From: Corbicula japonica
Taxonomy: Eukaryota; Mollusca; Bivalvia; Venerida; Cyrenidae
Direction: 5' to 3'
Assembly: GCA_038501625.1 (NCBI GenBank)
Contig: JAZAYU010000008.1
Location: forward strand, 4,774,938 to 4,838,937
Length of the DNA stretch: 64,000 bases
The notes under the pieces were generated by a model. The model was not told the DNA's origin. It did not search any database and saw nothing but the letters and a program-made list of their open reading frames with translations. Shown piece by piece: positions 24,912-36,979 of the stretch (position 1 is the stretch's first letter; the number at the start of each line of letters is the position of its first letter). The translations under genes and the position numbers were made by a program.

Positions 24912-25352
24912 GATAACCTTGAATTAATAACTTAGTGAAAGAATGTATCATTATCCTTGATAGACTTTGAAAATGATTTTAGATCATTATCTTTTTATTT
25001 GCTATGAAATTATTGCCCTTAAACCAGACATAAAAACTTAATATCCACTATTTTGCACTTCATTACAATTTCTTAAAATCATAAAAATGAAACTTCTTAA
25101 AGCATAGAATGAAGGCAAGCATTCAATGTGCACCAATGATAAATTTGTGTTCAGTCTAGAAGCTAATGTTGTAGTCACTTTAACACTGTTTTATTACCAA
25201 TGAAAAGGAATTTAAGATCAAATAAATACTTTAATGTGGAAGTTTTATAATCATTTTCAAAATTACCAGTCATAACAAATGGACAGGTGAAAACAACTGA
25301 AAAAGTCATAGTGGAACCACATGGCAACTGTTTGTTTTGCTTTGTGAAAGCT
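24870..25352. other. No recognisable feature
   Basis: AT-rich sequence apart from the second copy of the 45 bp repeat. Confidence 0.5.
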
Positions 25353-26834
25353 TATACGCCTTTCCAATAAACAGTTTCGCAGTCCTGTACGAGTTACTTC
25401 CCGTGACCAGATATCAACCCAAAACGAGGCTTCACAGGAAAGCTGAACTATCGGACTATGGCTTAAGCACATAAGGCCTAACATAATCCATTAAATTCCA
25501 GGTGTATAATCGTCGCCGCCGGTCGAAAATAAGTTACTGGTCTGTTATTCTAGTCAGACATTTTTATTTTCACTTTTTGTTAGATATTTGCATTTTTAAT
25601 ATTGTAAGAACATGTACCCTTCTTGTTGATAGTGGGCAGTATGAGACGCGATTCCGATAAACGTGAGTATTAATGTTACGAATTTCTATACAGCATTTTC
25701 ATCTTTATGTATTTTATACTTAAAATTATATTTGACTGGTATGAAATTCGCAAATTGCTAAGACTGGTAATGTACTATACTCCGGAAATTGTGACATGTC
25801 AACATTCGGTTACAGTATCTACGTTATACTTGTACTCATCTATTACTTGAATTCATCATACCGTTAATGTTCAACGAACAAATAATTTTTAATTTTTGAA
25901 AACGTCACGTATACTTCACAAGCAAAAATACGGTACGATTGATTCTGTCTTGAAATTAAGAAGGATCAATAAGGTTATCTTATTGTTCGTTTACTTAAGA
26001 GTATCATTCATAGAATAAAATTCAAGGATTCTGATGCTGGCTTCTAATAAAGATGGAGATGTCTGCTTCAAATAATGATGGGAACATTTATATTAACATT
26101 TAGACTGCTAAGGTTTGAAATTCTGTCATTTTGGCGTAAACGCTCAATCGCTTGATTGAATATTTATAAAATGTTCTGCTAAGATGAGTTTCTAATTGAT
26201 GTCTTATGGTTCTACTTGTCGTATTAAGGATTAATAATTCATATAACTGCTATATCAAATACTTTTGATACCCGATTCAGTAATTAAGGATTTCGATATA
26301 CTTATTAATTGGGAGGTGGAGGTACATAAAAAGTAAACCGATCTCTATTGGTCAGTGATATCTTCTTCTTAGTAATTGACAGGGGACCCCTTGTGCGCGA
26401 CAATTTGGCATTTTTATGACATGCCGCTTTCAAAATCAATCGCAGCCGGCATGTCAGTAGTTGATAAGACACGCTAAGCCGGAAACGACACTCAATTTAT
26501 CCGTGGATAGAACACAGGCTGTTAGTTTAAGTCGTTTAAAGTAAACCCTGGCGCGAGGAATGACTTTACACTTTTAGTCAAATTAGATTTGTTGTTTTAT
26601 ATATCAACTATTCTTGATAAAAAAAATTCATTACGCTGATGTGTTATTACTAATTCAACGATAAACGAGAAAATATATTTTAAAAGAGAAATTTCTTGAT
26701 GAAAAACGAAAGTTGTAGGTACATGTTCCCTATTACATTAATACAGCGAGCAATACTTTTTCCTGTATAGTAGTCACGTGACTGAATAGGGGAGGCAACC
26801 GAAAAAAATCACCGAATTATTGGAAAGGCGTATA
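25353..26834. mobile_element. 1.48 kb element with perfect terminal inverted repeats
   Basis: tatacgcctttccaataa at 25353-25370 and its exact complement at 26817-26834. With TA taken as target duplication, the ends are TACGCCTTTCCAATAA (16 bp). The inside is more CpG-rich than the flanks and has no long ORF. A non-autonomous DNA transposon is the simplest reading. Confidence 0.6.
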
Positions 26835-27118
26835 GAGTAGCAAAAGATATTGCTTATATTTCTAACTTGTTAGGCAGCAGTTGTTTACTTTCATTTGCTG
26901 GTGTATTCGAAAAGTTTCCTTTTAACATAATACAGTAATAATGACAAAATTGTCTGTAATTTCAAAGTCAAATAAAACATAATGGATATCAATAATACGA
27001 TCTTGACAATTTATTCAAGTTTGATTTTGTAGGTGTGATGATGTATCAGGCCACAAAAAAGGTTCAAATTCGGAATAGCCACTTGCTGGTTAACAACTTA
27101 ACATTTACAAAGCAAATT

Positions 27119-27316
27119 CACCCTTCCTTCATAGATATATTTATTGCGTGGACAAACAGTTTAGATCCAGATCAGCCAGCACATCCATGCCGTCTGATCA
27201 GGATCTCGACTGTTCACCTTTATTCATTAGGTTACTTTTAACCTAATTACAGTAGCTGATCTGGATCTACACTGGTCGCACACGTAAAAAGGAGGATATA
27301 TGGAGGAAAGGGTTAA
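27119..27316. mobile_element. Nested-palindrome MITE, third quarter deleted
   Basis: A half complete (acagtttagatccagatcag; gtctgatcaggatct), then gctgatctggatctacactg and ggaggaaagggttaa. Confidence 0.88.
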
Positions 27317-27546
27317 GAATATGCCCCAAGAATATGTCTCTGACCATGAAAAATCCCATGCCTTTAGTTCTGTCTGCTCCTAACCCACACAAACCCAGGC
27401 AATGTTCATTTCCTTACCTATTTATATGATTTTCTTGCAAGTGACCTTATAAAAAAGACTGCCCCTTATGTCAACTTTATTTCTAAAGATACAAAGTTGT
27501 AACAGGAAACCTTTTTGGAATGAAACAATTTTTAATACAAGTTTTA

Positions 27547-27790
27547 ACTTTTTCCTCCTTTATACTATTAAAAAAAACCTTGATGACATGAGCGAACAGT
27601 GTAGATCCAGATCAGCCGGCACATACATCCCATAAAATCAGGATCTGCACTGTTTGCTTTTTGATTTATTAGGTTATTTTTTACAACAGTGCAGATCCTG
27701 ATCAGACATCATGGATGTTATATATTCTGATCAGGATTTACACTGGTGGCACATTAATAAAATGCCTACATATGGAGCATAGAGTTAATG
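27547..27790. mobile_element. Nested-palindrome MITE copy
   Basis: Decayed left end, gagcgaacagtgtagatcca intact, B half partly scrambled, right end catatggagcatagagttaa. Confidence 0.82.
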
Positions 27791-29804
27791 GCTAACAATT
27801 TGCACAGTCAATCTTATCACTCTGCCAACTGTTAGTATCCTGACAACAAAATCTTCAAATCTTGTTTAACAGTGAAAATATTTGCATTCATTGCAGCATT
27901 TCTTTACAAATGTTATTTTTTCATTGGCTTTACTGTAATCAGGACATTCCCGATCAGTGTTAAATCTTAGACAGAGTCATTTCAGTGTACACTCATTAAA
28001 ATTCTTTGAAATAATCAAAATTCAAGATTTTTGTATTAACTTTTCAAGGGATGAAAGAGGTTTCTGTAGTGCTGCGGTAAACAGGGCAATTGTGTCAACG
28101 AACCTCCTGGAGGGGACTTGTCACTTGATGGGAGAAATGGGTTCAGATTTTTGCACTCTGCATCAATGCATCTTTTGTCAACTTCTATGGGTAGAAGTGA
28201 TTAATCTTCTATTGGCCGAGTCGTGCATTTACTTGTTGACATCAGAATCTGAAATCACAGAGCAACAAGTAGCTGGTAGCAACACAATCTCAATGATTTC
28301 ATGAAACTGCAATATAATTAACTGTCTTTGCCCACCTTTTGAAAATGATATGAATTTTTTACAATGAAATAATTAGCCTGTGGAGGACTTTTGATAAAAT
28401 TGTCAATAAGCAATGAAATTAAACAGCCAACCTTAAGTTCATTCAAATAAATTCAGGTCAGCTTGTGACAATTAGGAAATATAAATTCCTGCAGTGGACA
28501 TTAATGTTTTATGCTAATATTAATGTCAAACACATTAATGTCTGTGTTAGTATAATAATATCAAAGCAAATAAAATCAACTGAGCTTGAGAATAACATTT
28601 TGAAAATTAATAGTTGTATTATTTTCCGGTATTGATTCCAAATAAAGAACTTCTAGACATTCATATGCATGCAAGAATAGTCCAGAATCCTGGGCATTGC
28701 CTTGTAAAATATCGAAAGTGCTGGCCATAATAAATTCAGTTTACCAAATTGGACCAGCAGTCGAGTTCATCACTGAAGCAGCCAGTGTTGACTGATAAGC
28801 CATCAAATCCAGGGAGCAGAAGCTGAGCTTGACTACAATTCTGCAATGGGATCACGGAAAAGAAAAGCAAGGCCAGACTATTACAAAATATGTATTCACT
28901 AGGAAGTCAGTGAACTATTGGGTTAAATATGCAGGCCAGCATGTGGATGTTGATTCCTTAACCCAGGGCCAAAGTGGGGAAAAGGCACCAGTATGTAACT
29001 ATCAGCACGGTGACTCTTTTGATGATTTTAAACATGGTAATGTGCATTACTTCCAATAAAATCAGTTATCATTTTTCAAAATATTTGGTAAAAATTATAT
29101 AAATTGATAGGTTTTTGAAAACTGCCATTATCTGATACCATAGTCTATAAGTTATTCGGAATAATGCCCCCAACATGCTTTTCTGATACTGTTTTAAGCA
29201 TTCAAATGAAAAAATACTTGAATCTGATTTCTAAATTTTAATAAAATCCCAATAAAATTGCCAACAATATTTAGCAATGGTCTTTTAAATGTGTAATTTA
29301 CACAAAGTTGAACAATTTTGTGTCAAATATAGAAAATATTTGCAATGGTATTAAGTGTTATGATAAACCCACATCCTGAATTATGCAAATATAATCAATC
29401 TTTTAAGATCTTTTTCTACATTATAGGCAAAACTTAATCTTTTGCTTTATAAAGACACTGACATGTGATATTCAGGTTACCTAGCTAACGGATTTTGTAT
29501 TGAATTTCTTTGTTGCCTCTTCATCTGTAGGATAAATAGGTGGTTTATAGTTTCCTATAATAAGTTCACCATTGATGACATTACACAAAGACATTTGCTT
29601 ACTATATTTTCTTTAGAGTAGATTAAATCTTTCTTTAAAAGTGCACGATTGAATAACTTCATAACTTACTGCCTTTGTGCATAACACATCATGTTCCTTT
29701 ATTAGATAAAAATTATTGATAAAAATTATTTTATCAGGGAAAAAATTAAATAGAGTTTATGTGGGTGCTGCTTATGCCCTTTCAATAATTTCATCAAAAG
29801 GGAG
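27791..29804. other. Gene-free stretch
   Basis: Open frames at 27957-28304 and 28829-29059 lack motifs and conserved-looking composition and are not called. No repeat family recognised. Confidence 0.4.
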
Positions 29805-29912
29805 AGGCACCCTGTGTAGGAAAGGATTGGGCAGCTGATTATCCCTTGCAGGAAAGGGTCAGGGAGCTTGATTACCTCATGTATGAAAGGGTGAGGCAGC
29901 TAGATTAACCCT
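29805..29912. repeat. Tandem repeat, about 33 bp x 3
   Basis: Units of the form 'gtaggaaagg.ttgggcagct' followed by gattatccc, diverged by several bases. Confidence 0.75.
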
Positions 29913-30350
29913 AGGTTTTTAAATACTCAAATTCATTTGTTTCTCTTAATCCTGGACTTAAACAAAACAACCTACTGATGACAATCTCCTCCACCCCACC
30001 CTCACCCCCTCCAAATCTTGTGTTACTGATAATGAAATCAAAAAGACAATTATTCTTTTGCCATCTGAACTATTATGAAAGCATGCAGAATTTTCCTACT
30101 AGATAGTTTTTTCTGGTGTATAGCTATTTTATGTTATGCAACTTCATTCTCAATCAAGATCTGGTAATCATTCAGCTATTTTACTTAATGTATGGATTGA
30201 TTTAAAGCTTTTATCAATGGAAAATTTCTTTAACGTAAAACATTCTAAGACTAATTCCAAGACTGGCTTCTTGTCCATTTTGGGCTTCATTCAAAGATGG
30301 ATAGACTACATTGCCCTGTCAACCATGTCCGTGAAAAAGTCCCATCAAAC

Positions 30351-30356
30351 CACGTG
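30351..30356. promoter_or_regulatory. Canonical E-box CACGTG, 5' of Myc
   Basis: Perfect CACGTG about 0.7-0.9 kb upstream of the probable first exon. Others lie at 30437-30442 and in intron 1 at 31542-31547. CACGTG also occurs elsewhere in the window (for example 11422, 15292 and 26774), so clustering near Myc is suggestive only. Confidence 0.3.
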
Positions 30357-30436
30357 TTCATGACATCTGTATACATGTAATTCGAAAATTTCATGTTTCT
30401 CGTGCATTCAATATAACACGCTGGTCTGTTATAAAA

Positions 30437-30442
30437 CACGTG
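30437..30442. promoter_or_regulatory. Canonical E-box CACGTG, 5' of Myc (second)
   Basis: Second CACGTG within 90 bp of the first, in sequence without recognised repeats. Confidence 0.3.
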
Positions 30443-30597
30443 TAAACTGTGATGTCATAAGCTCAATAGGCAAACGTAGGCACTTGTCTCGAAACAATGA
30501 CATAAATAGAAATTTTGTTCCCTCTATTTTTTTTCATGAAGAAAATTAATTTTTATAAATCAAATTGTAATCAAATTTATTTGTACCAGCTCTGGGC

Positions 30598-30668
30598 ACC
30601 GATTGCGACATCAGCCGTAGCGAGAATTGAACCCGGACCGTCGGCGACACAGTCTAACCAACGCCAAT
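30598..30668 (-). repeat. tRNA-derived SINE head (minus strand)
   Basis: On the minus strand 'tggcgttggttagactg' (A-box-like) and 'ccgggttcaattctcgc' (B-box-like) are about 30 bp apart. The cloverleaf is incomplete. Confidence 0.6.
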
Positions 30669-30840
30669 AATTTCCCTGATGATCCGGAGACTTACTCAGA
30701 TTGCTAATAGCATGTTTCCGGGCCCCTCAAAAATTCACTGATTACGCCACTGATATTAAATATACAAACTAGATCTACTTTAGATACAATTGATTCAGTT
30801 TACTACGTTGTAGCGTAAAGATAAGCTCCACCTACTACAG

Positions 30841-30848
30841 TTTCCCGC
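30841..30848 (+). promoter_or_regulatory. E2F-like site (TTTCCCGC) upstream of Myc
   Basis: Matches the E2F core TTTCCCGC, in a CpG-containing stretch about 240-390 bp before the probable first exon. Vertebrate MYC promoters are known E2F targets. One short match is weak evidence by itself. Confidence 0.35.
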
Positions 30849-31079
30849 CATTCGACCAAACGACACAAGTAAACACAAGTGCGTTCGCAGAAGCATCTAG
30901 TGCCAGTTATCGCTACTTATCATCAATTTAAAATTAAAGGCATATTCGTTTAATCTTTAAAACTTAACGTTTAAATCATGAAAATTTGCATTTGTTAATT
31001 ATTGGTAAATGACTTTGTTAAATAAGATGTTTAATAGTGTATAATAACTATGACCTTGTGTGGGTCACAGCGACGCGCA

Positions 31080-31231
31080 TGAATACTAATTTTATTCATA
31101 GCCTAATGTACATAGCGATATCGCCTTAGTGTATCGTTGCACTTCGGCGAGAGTTGTCAAGCTGTCAAAGTCTTGGAATTAACCAAAAGTTTCTATGGGA
31201 ATTACAAAACTTCCGTGTTATATCGTTACAG
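31080..31231 (+). other. Myc: Probable non-coding first exon of Myc (5' UTR)
   Basis: The Myc coding exon opens two bases after a splice acceptor (ttctccag, ending at 31749), so a separate 5' exon is needed. The best upstream donor is CAG|GTAACT at 31232, giving a 518 bp intron. The preceding 150 bases are richer in CpG than their surroundings and contain no long ORF. The 5' edge is a guess. A non-coding exon 1 also occurs in vertebrate MYC genes. Confidence 0.5.
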
Positions 31232-31541
31232 GTAACTATTTTTGGACTTATTTATTCAATTTTCTATGATGGACATTTGTTTTATTGACTGGAATTCATT
31301 GACATGTTTTCCCGTATTTTCTGACATTTGCAACCGGCATGTTGGTCATGTGGGCGTTCCGGTTTGCGAATAAATTGTGAATCCTGCTGAAAGTACGCTT
31401 TAACAGTCAATGACATTTGGTTCTTAGTGTACCTTAGTTGTTATTTTATCATACTGGATGTTAAAATCTAGATGTTTCATTTCGTTTAATGTTTTTAACA
31501 GATCTTTCCGTCGCAATATGTCGATGTTCACATTCCTTATT

Positions 31542-31547
31542 CACGTG
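31542..31547. promoter_or_regulatory. Canonical E-box CACGTG in Myc intron 1
   Basis: CACGTG inside the first intron, 204 bp before the start codon. A possible Myc/Max or MITF-type site. Confidence 0.3.
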
Positions 31548-31751
31548 TTCACCGCTTTCACGTCAATCTGGGTCAGTCGCATATATAATGTCGTGGCATA
31601 AGGCCAAACGTTTTGCCGTCATGAACTTTATGACGATTATTTACGCAGCGGCCTTGGTTTTTAATAATTGTACAAATATAAATAATGAAAATAATAATTT
31701 AATAAAATAAAATAATTATTTTCATTTATCTTTTTATTGTATTCTCCAGGT

Positions 31752-32319
31752 ATGAAATCAGGCAAGAGATGCAATAGTCTGAAGATGAATAATACACAGT
31801 CTGAAATGCTACCCCTATTTCTTGGCGAGGAAGAACTTTACAATTCACCTTCATCAGTAACAAGTGATGATCTTTGGAAGAAGTTTGAAATGCTCACCCC
31901 ACCCTTGTCTCCTAGACATGAGAGTGACAGTGACTTGGACCTGGAGAATATAACAATGCCATTTGACATTGACACAGAAGACCTTGTTCTCTTTGATGAT
32001 GAAATTACTCAAGAAGTTCTTAAAGAAGTTCAGTTAACTTTTCCTGAGTCTCCTCCAGATAATGACTTAAACTTGAAGTCCAACTTGATACAGGATATAA
32101 TGTGGTCTGCGCCATCCAAACTATTGGACACAAATAAGTCAGTCTCGGACAACTCTCACAGAATGAGGTGTAACTCATGCTCTAACCCAGCCTTCAACAC
32201 GGCTTGTGTGGCTCCTGATGAGGTGTTTCCAATGGAAACACCAGCAGCATCCAACATTGGAGGTATCATGTCCATGACCAGAGTTCACAGTCTTGGAATT
32301 GAAACACCCTCAGATTCAG
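31752..32319 (+). CDS. Myc: Myc coding exon A (residues 1-190)
   Basis: Holds the transactivation half: Myc boxes I and II. It ends TCA-G|GTAGGT in phase 1, after ETPSDS, directly before the acidic EEEIDVV block. As I recall, this is also where the last intron of vertebrate MYC genes sits. Confidence 0.93.
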
Positions 32320-33207
32320 GTAGGTTTTGCTTGTGTAAAGTTTCATATATTTTTTATTCAATTTTCTGTGTGATAGATGGAAATAATAAGTAATTTCGTA
32401 AATATTTTATTAGATGTTTTACATATTTCAATCACTTTTTGTAAACAAAAGTTTTTGCTATAAAACCATTTTTTGTTGAGAAATTAACTTAGTAGTTTCT
32501 TATTTTTATTCACAGAGGAAGAAATTGATGTAGTGAATGTACCCATAGCTGAGAAGCGCTTACAGTCAACTGTTCCAACAAAACGAAAGTTGTACAGATC
32601 AGATGATGAAGACAGCAGCAGCAGTAGCGGATCTGAACATAGTTACTCCCCAAGAACAGTTACAGTGTCATTTGAACATAAAAAAGGATTAATTGCTCAG
32701 ACTGTTACAAAGTGTAATACTGTACAGACCCGGGTTGACTGCCCAACAGACGTTCATAATTACAGTTTACCAGTGACTTCTGTGAAAAGAATGCATTCTT
32801 ATCCAAGTTCCCCTGTTACACATAAAAGTAAGAAATTAAAAAGGGATATATGTGTACCCTCAGACTTGAGAAAAGTGGCCCAAAAACTCAAATCATCTGT
32901 TGGAAGTTGTAGTAGTAGAAATTCCAGTGATTCAGAGGAAATATGTGAAGTTGGAAAACGGACTCAACACAATGTTTTGGAACGTAAAAGAAGGACAGAC
33001 TTGAAAAACAGTTTCTTTCACCTCAGAGACTCTGTCCCAGAGCTAGAGGGGCAGGAAAGGGCCCCAAAAGTTGTTATTCTCAGGAAAGCCTCACAGTACA
33101 TTACTAGACTCATTGATGAGCAAAAGAGGCAGGAAAGAGAAATAGAACAACTGAAAATCAAGAAAGAGAAATTGAGGCGACATTTAGCAAAATTAAGGGA
33201 TTATTAA
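31752..33207 (+). CDS. Myc: Myc proto-oncogene protein (bHLH-leucine zipper transcription factor), two coding exons
   Basis: Coding exons 31752-32319 and 32516-33207 join in phase to give 419 residues (human c-Myc is 439). Myc box I lies at about residues 41-54 (LWKKFEMLTPPLSP). T49 and S53 match the FBXW7 phosphodegron pair T58/S62 of c-Myc. Myc box II is at 113-124 (IQDIMWSAPSKL). The acidic EEEIDVVNV block is at 190-198, followed by a serine/acid stretch. Lysine-rich nuclear-localisation candidates are PTKRK and KSKKLKR. The bHLH runs from about 337 to 389, and its basic segment HNVLERKRR carries the H341/E345/R349 E-box contacts. A short zipper follows to the C-terminus. In the family, Myc pairs with Max in the nucleus and drives growth genes through CACGTG. 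The start is the first ATG after the upstream splice acceptor; a second in-frame ATG lies at codon 12. The N-terminus is shorter than in vertebrates. Family identity is essentially certain; the exact start is less so. Confidence 0.96.
32516..33207 (+). CDS. Myc: Myc coding exon B (residues 190-419), bHLH-LZ
   Basis: Starts after the acceptor ttattcacag. The leading AG completes a Glu codon. The exon encodes the acidic block, the serine-rich linker, the nuclear-localisation candidates and the bHLH-zipper, and ends LAKLRDY-TAA. The preceding intron (32320-32515) is only 196 bp. Confidence 0.95.
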
Positions 33208-33597
33208 AAACAATAATTGTTCTTTGCTGAAGGAATTATGCAACATGCGTTACAAGTTGGACTTTAAACTCTCGAGATAGAAGGAGACAAAAAACAATTC
33301 CTTATATAGTGTGGATTTATATCTCCTTTTTGAAATGGTGTATGACAAATGTTCTTCCAGAGTTGATAGGGCTATTGATACTGCTAACTACAGCTGTGTT
33401 CAAATTTGTGTTCATTAATTTTATTTATCATGGATTATGCATCACTGCCTATAATCATTCTGGCATTATCTATATAATCTTGCTGCAACATAAATTATCT
33501 CCTTTCTTTCAGGTGCATTGATTAGAGACCCAATTTGTAGTAATAATGGTATAATGTTGTACTTTGCATGCATGAAGCTGCCTCCTTTAACTTGACT

Positions 33598-33652
33598 GTA
33601 CTGAAGATTAGGAAAACTGAGATTTGAAACAAGTCTCAGTTTTATAATCTTG
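33598..33652. mobile_element. hAT-like MITE fragment in the Myc 3' UTR
   Basis: 'aaactgagatttgaaacaag' and 'tctcagttttataatcttgg' form an imperfect hairpin and match the ends of the family. Confidence 0.6.
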
Positions 33653-33903
33653 GTATTGTTTGATTTTTCATTGGGGTCAAGTCTATTACATCTGAAGTGT
33701 GTTAATATGCTTTTGTATTTTCTATATCAGATTTGTTGTTCTTTAGAAATTCTATTTCTACAGTTTTTATGTACACTGACAAATGTTCCTGTTTCATGAT
33801 TTAAGAATTTAAATCTAATGTACAAATGAATGCAACTTTTTAGGTGGGTGTCATTTCTAATTAACACTTCTAATTATTACATCATTGGTGTTATTGTTTT
33901 GTA

Positions 33904-33909
33904 AATAAA
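33904..33909 (+). terminator. Myc: Polyadenylation signal AATAAA of Myc
   Basis: First canonical AATAAA after the Myc stop codon, in a T-rich context. It gives a 3' UTR of about 700 nt. Another AATAAA at 34512-34517 lies beyond a MITE insertion and could serve a longer form. Confidence 0.6.
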
Positions 33910-34065
33910 CTGTTAAATGAATTTGTTTAAGTTGGCAGAGCATTTGAATTTTAATAGTATAGCAGACTGAATGAGATTTTAGAGGTAAAAAAGCCTGTTT
34001 GTTAAATTTGTACAGCAACATATTGTTCTTTGTTGATTTAAATGTTTTGGTTTGTCCAGTTGGTT

Positions 34066-34294
34066 TAACCTTTCACTCCATATATACAGGCTTTCAACAG
34101 ATGTGTGATCAGTTTAGATCCAGATCAGACTTTCTCAGATCAGAATCTACACTGGGCACTTTTTGGTGAGATTTTACCTTTTTAATCTGAAAGCAAATGT
34201 TGTATATCCTGATCAAATGGCACTGATGTACCAGCTGATCTTGATCTACTCTTTTGCCCATGGATAATGGCCATCAAATGGAGTAAAGGGTTAA
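34066..34294. mobile_element. Nested-palindrome MITE just downstream of Myc
   Basis: tttaacctttcactccatat to aaatggagtaaagggttaa. Four decayed quarters. It lies 160 bp after the Myc polyadenylation signal. Confidence 0.85.
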
Positions 34295-34713
34295 GAGCTA
34301 CAAATGGTTATAACAACCCCTTGTGTAAAGTGTTGGTGGAAGTTTTTGTTAGAAAATTTACAAGGTAGTTTGTTTTTTTCTAAATGACTTTTAAACCGAT
34401 TTACCCTGGTCTGCAAGCAGCAGTGTATTTGATCTTTCTTTTGAAGATTTTATTTTGTTATAAAATTAATGCAAGAAAGAAGAAATTTTCAGATTCAATC
34501 AAAATGAATTTAATAAACGTGTATTCTTGCATTAGTTTTGGGCATTTGAATTAAATGTCTTTATTGGTATAAAAGTTCAGAATGACTGGTAAAGAAAAAA
34601 ATCTACAAAATCTAGAATTATGTGTTGTTGTTACTTGATTAGCAGAAGGTTGAGTAATTTGGTATTACGCATCGCATTAAACAACAAAGAGCGACCCTGA
34701 CTGTGACCTGACG

Positions 34714-34725
34714 TTTGGCGGGAAA
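34714..34725. promoter_or_regulatory. E2F-like palindromic site TTTGGCGGGAAA with nearby CCAAT
   Basis: The 12-mer fits an E2F consensus on both strands. A CCAAT box (gccaatcat) lies about 30 bp downstream, in a stretch with more CpG than its surroundings. No gene start is evident next to it. It may serve an unseen non-coding transcript or be a distal element. Confidence 0.35.
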
Positions 34726-35444
34726 CACTATTACAGGTCGTGACTCACCAGCCAATCATAAAGCGTAAAATACGCAATGGTATTTCATTCATGCCTGGGG
34801 AGTATCTCAAAATAATATTTACAAATTTCGCAACGGTTAAGTGAGCATGATTACACTTAAGCTGATAAGTGATAACCGATCAACATTGAAAAAAAATAAC
34901 AGATTAGAATTTCTTGAGCCTTGCCACGTCCTTTCTGCAAGAGGTCTCCTTGGTATTAAGCCAGTGGATGACTGGGGATAAAATTCCTAATCCACATCCA
35001 GGCGTGGTGTCGAAAACGTAATCAAAAGTTGGAATTGAGCTTTATGATTATCGAACGTACTTCTAAGACACCCAACCATGCCTTTCATTATTCTTACAGA
35101 AGAACCCCAACAACAATATAGGCTTTTAGTCCGGCTCAGGACTAACAGTACGTTTTTGGAGAATTTTCGGACTGAAAGTGAGGGACTTTCAATCCAAATT
35201 TAAAATTTTGACAATTGTCCCTTAGCCCAGCAATCTTTTAATCGGTGAATTCTTTTACCATCTCTGCCTTTACCCACAAGTTACTCCCACGCCTCCTGAC
35301 GCCCCTCTACAGTTTCGAACAAAGACTCCATCCAATCAGTGGGCGGTATCAGGGTAGCCAAAATGTTTTAACTTTCATAGATAAAATGTTTTTCCGCTCT
35401 AAGTTTCAACTCTAAATAAGGTGTTGAACCAGAACGGATTAAGG

Positions 35445-35461
35445 GGGGGGGGGGGGGAGGG
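35445..35461. repeat. Poly-G tract
   Basis: Run of G with one A interruption near its end; a potential G-quadruplex and an assembly-error hotspot. Confidence 0.9.
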
Positions 35462-36618
35462 GGTACAGTTGGGTTGCTCGAACCCGCATTTTGTAATTTG
35501 TCCTGAAAGTTGGAAATTACCATGTAAATACCCAAAGAATATCCAAACGAACCCACTTTCTGGAAATCTTGCATCCGACCCTGTGAATGGCATGGTCACC
35601 GTCGCGGTCATGCAGTCCATAGGTTCTCAACATACCAACATAATTCTAGGATAAGCCATGACTTAGTCGGATCTTGAAGTTGTGTTATAGAAGGTGAACC
35701 TTAATCCCGACAGGTAGAAAGTTGAAGCGATGATCTATTTGATCAATGACAGAACATTGTCACCAAATGATGGGGCATAATATACAGTATAGAGTGGAGC
35801 CATGAGTTGATTTTTGAGTGGCGTATTGGGGATGGTCTTTTAAATATTTTAGTTCGACATAAAACCTTGTTTATCAACAAATATTTTAAGATTTCGTCTG
35901 ACCGCGGAACTGTTTTGCAGTATTTCAGGGGGGCATTTAACTAAGTTCCATGTTGGTATAACCATGGGTTGAAAGTTCGTGCGTGCTTATCAGGAATAAG
36001 TCTCTACACACAGCCAAATAAGTAGAAAGGAAAAGAGACCATTGGTTTGTAAAATTATTAGTTTCAAATGAGACACCACGCACATTTGACAAAAAGGAGA
36101 ACCTGTGAGGTTATCACGCCTTGGAACAGTCAGTGGCAAAATAATTTGCTACTTGTGGGAGTGTGGTAAGACCAGCAACCTCGCACTTACAGAAATAAAG
36201 ATATCTCATCAAAATATCTTGTTACAAACGTTGAAATTATTTAATTACAATGAAGTTTTTTTCTAGTGTTCAATGAACACAGATATTGTTGTTTGTTTTA
36301 CAGTAAATTGAAAATTATCAACCACTGAGGCTTCTTCCATTAGAAATCTGATGTTAATGAAGGACCGTTCTTAGAATAAAAATAATACTTCATACATCAT
36401 CGGACATTCATCAATAAGTGTAAGAATGAATCTCCACTACTTGTAATAATGCAGGAATCCATTAGTGTCAAGATTAGATCATTGTTTTCTTGAAATCTCC
36501 CATGGGTCTGACTATCTAATGCCAATGAGGATTTAATTAGAAATTTAATATTTGCCTGAGACTATGGTGTTCAGTTTCACAACTTGCAGATTACCTGCTT
36601 CTTCAGAAGGGATCTTGT

Positions 36619-36677
36619 TTGCAATATAATTTACTCATTTCCTGCCGTTTGCAATATAATTTACTCATTTACTGCCG
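36619..36677. repeat. 29 bp tandem duplication
   Basis: 'gtttgcaatataatttactc' followed by attt(c/a)ctgcc, twice, one mismatch. Confidence 0.9.
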
Positions 36678-36964
36678 AAAGTGAACTTTTATCACACACG
36701 AACAAAACGATAAAATTTACCAACTATAAAAAGCAATGTATGCATACTTACATACAAATCAAACGCAATAAATCGAACAACAGTTTGTTCTTTTTTCAAA
36801 ATTAGACTAAAAGTTATTCCTTTAACAACCATAACAAATCCAAGGCCTGATTCTCCGTCTGCTAAAACTTTAGCTCCAATGTCAGGCTGACACTACAGTC
36901 CAATACTCCATTCCATACTTTTTGTACGTGTCATGGGAGTGGGGATGTTGGGAGTAAGAGAGTG

Positions 36965-36979
36965 GGGGGGGGGGGGGGG
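36965..36979. repeat. Poly-G tract
   Basis: About 14-15 consecutive G. Confidence 0.9.

Noticed and set aside
25641..25662. Short ATG segment ending at a good donor (GTGAGT), a possible first exon
   Set aside because: Only seven codons, no downstream exon found, and it lies inside the 1.48 kb inverted-repeat element.
27957..28304. 115-codon open frame
   Set aside because: No motif or supporting context; the length is within chance for this much sequence.
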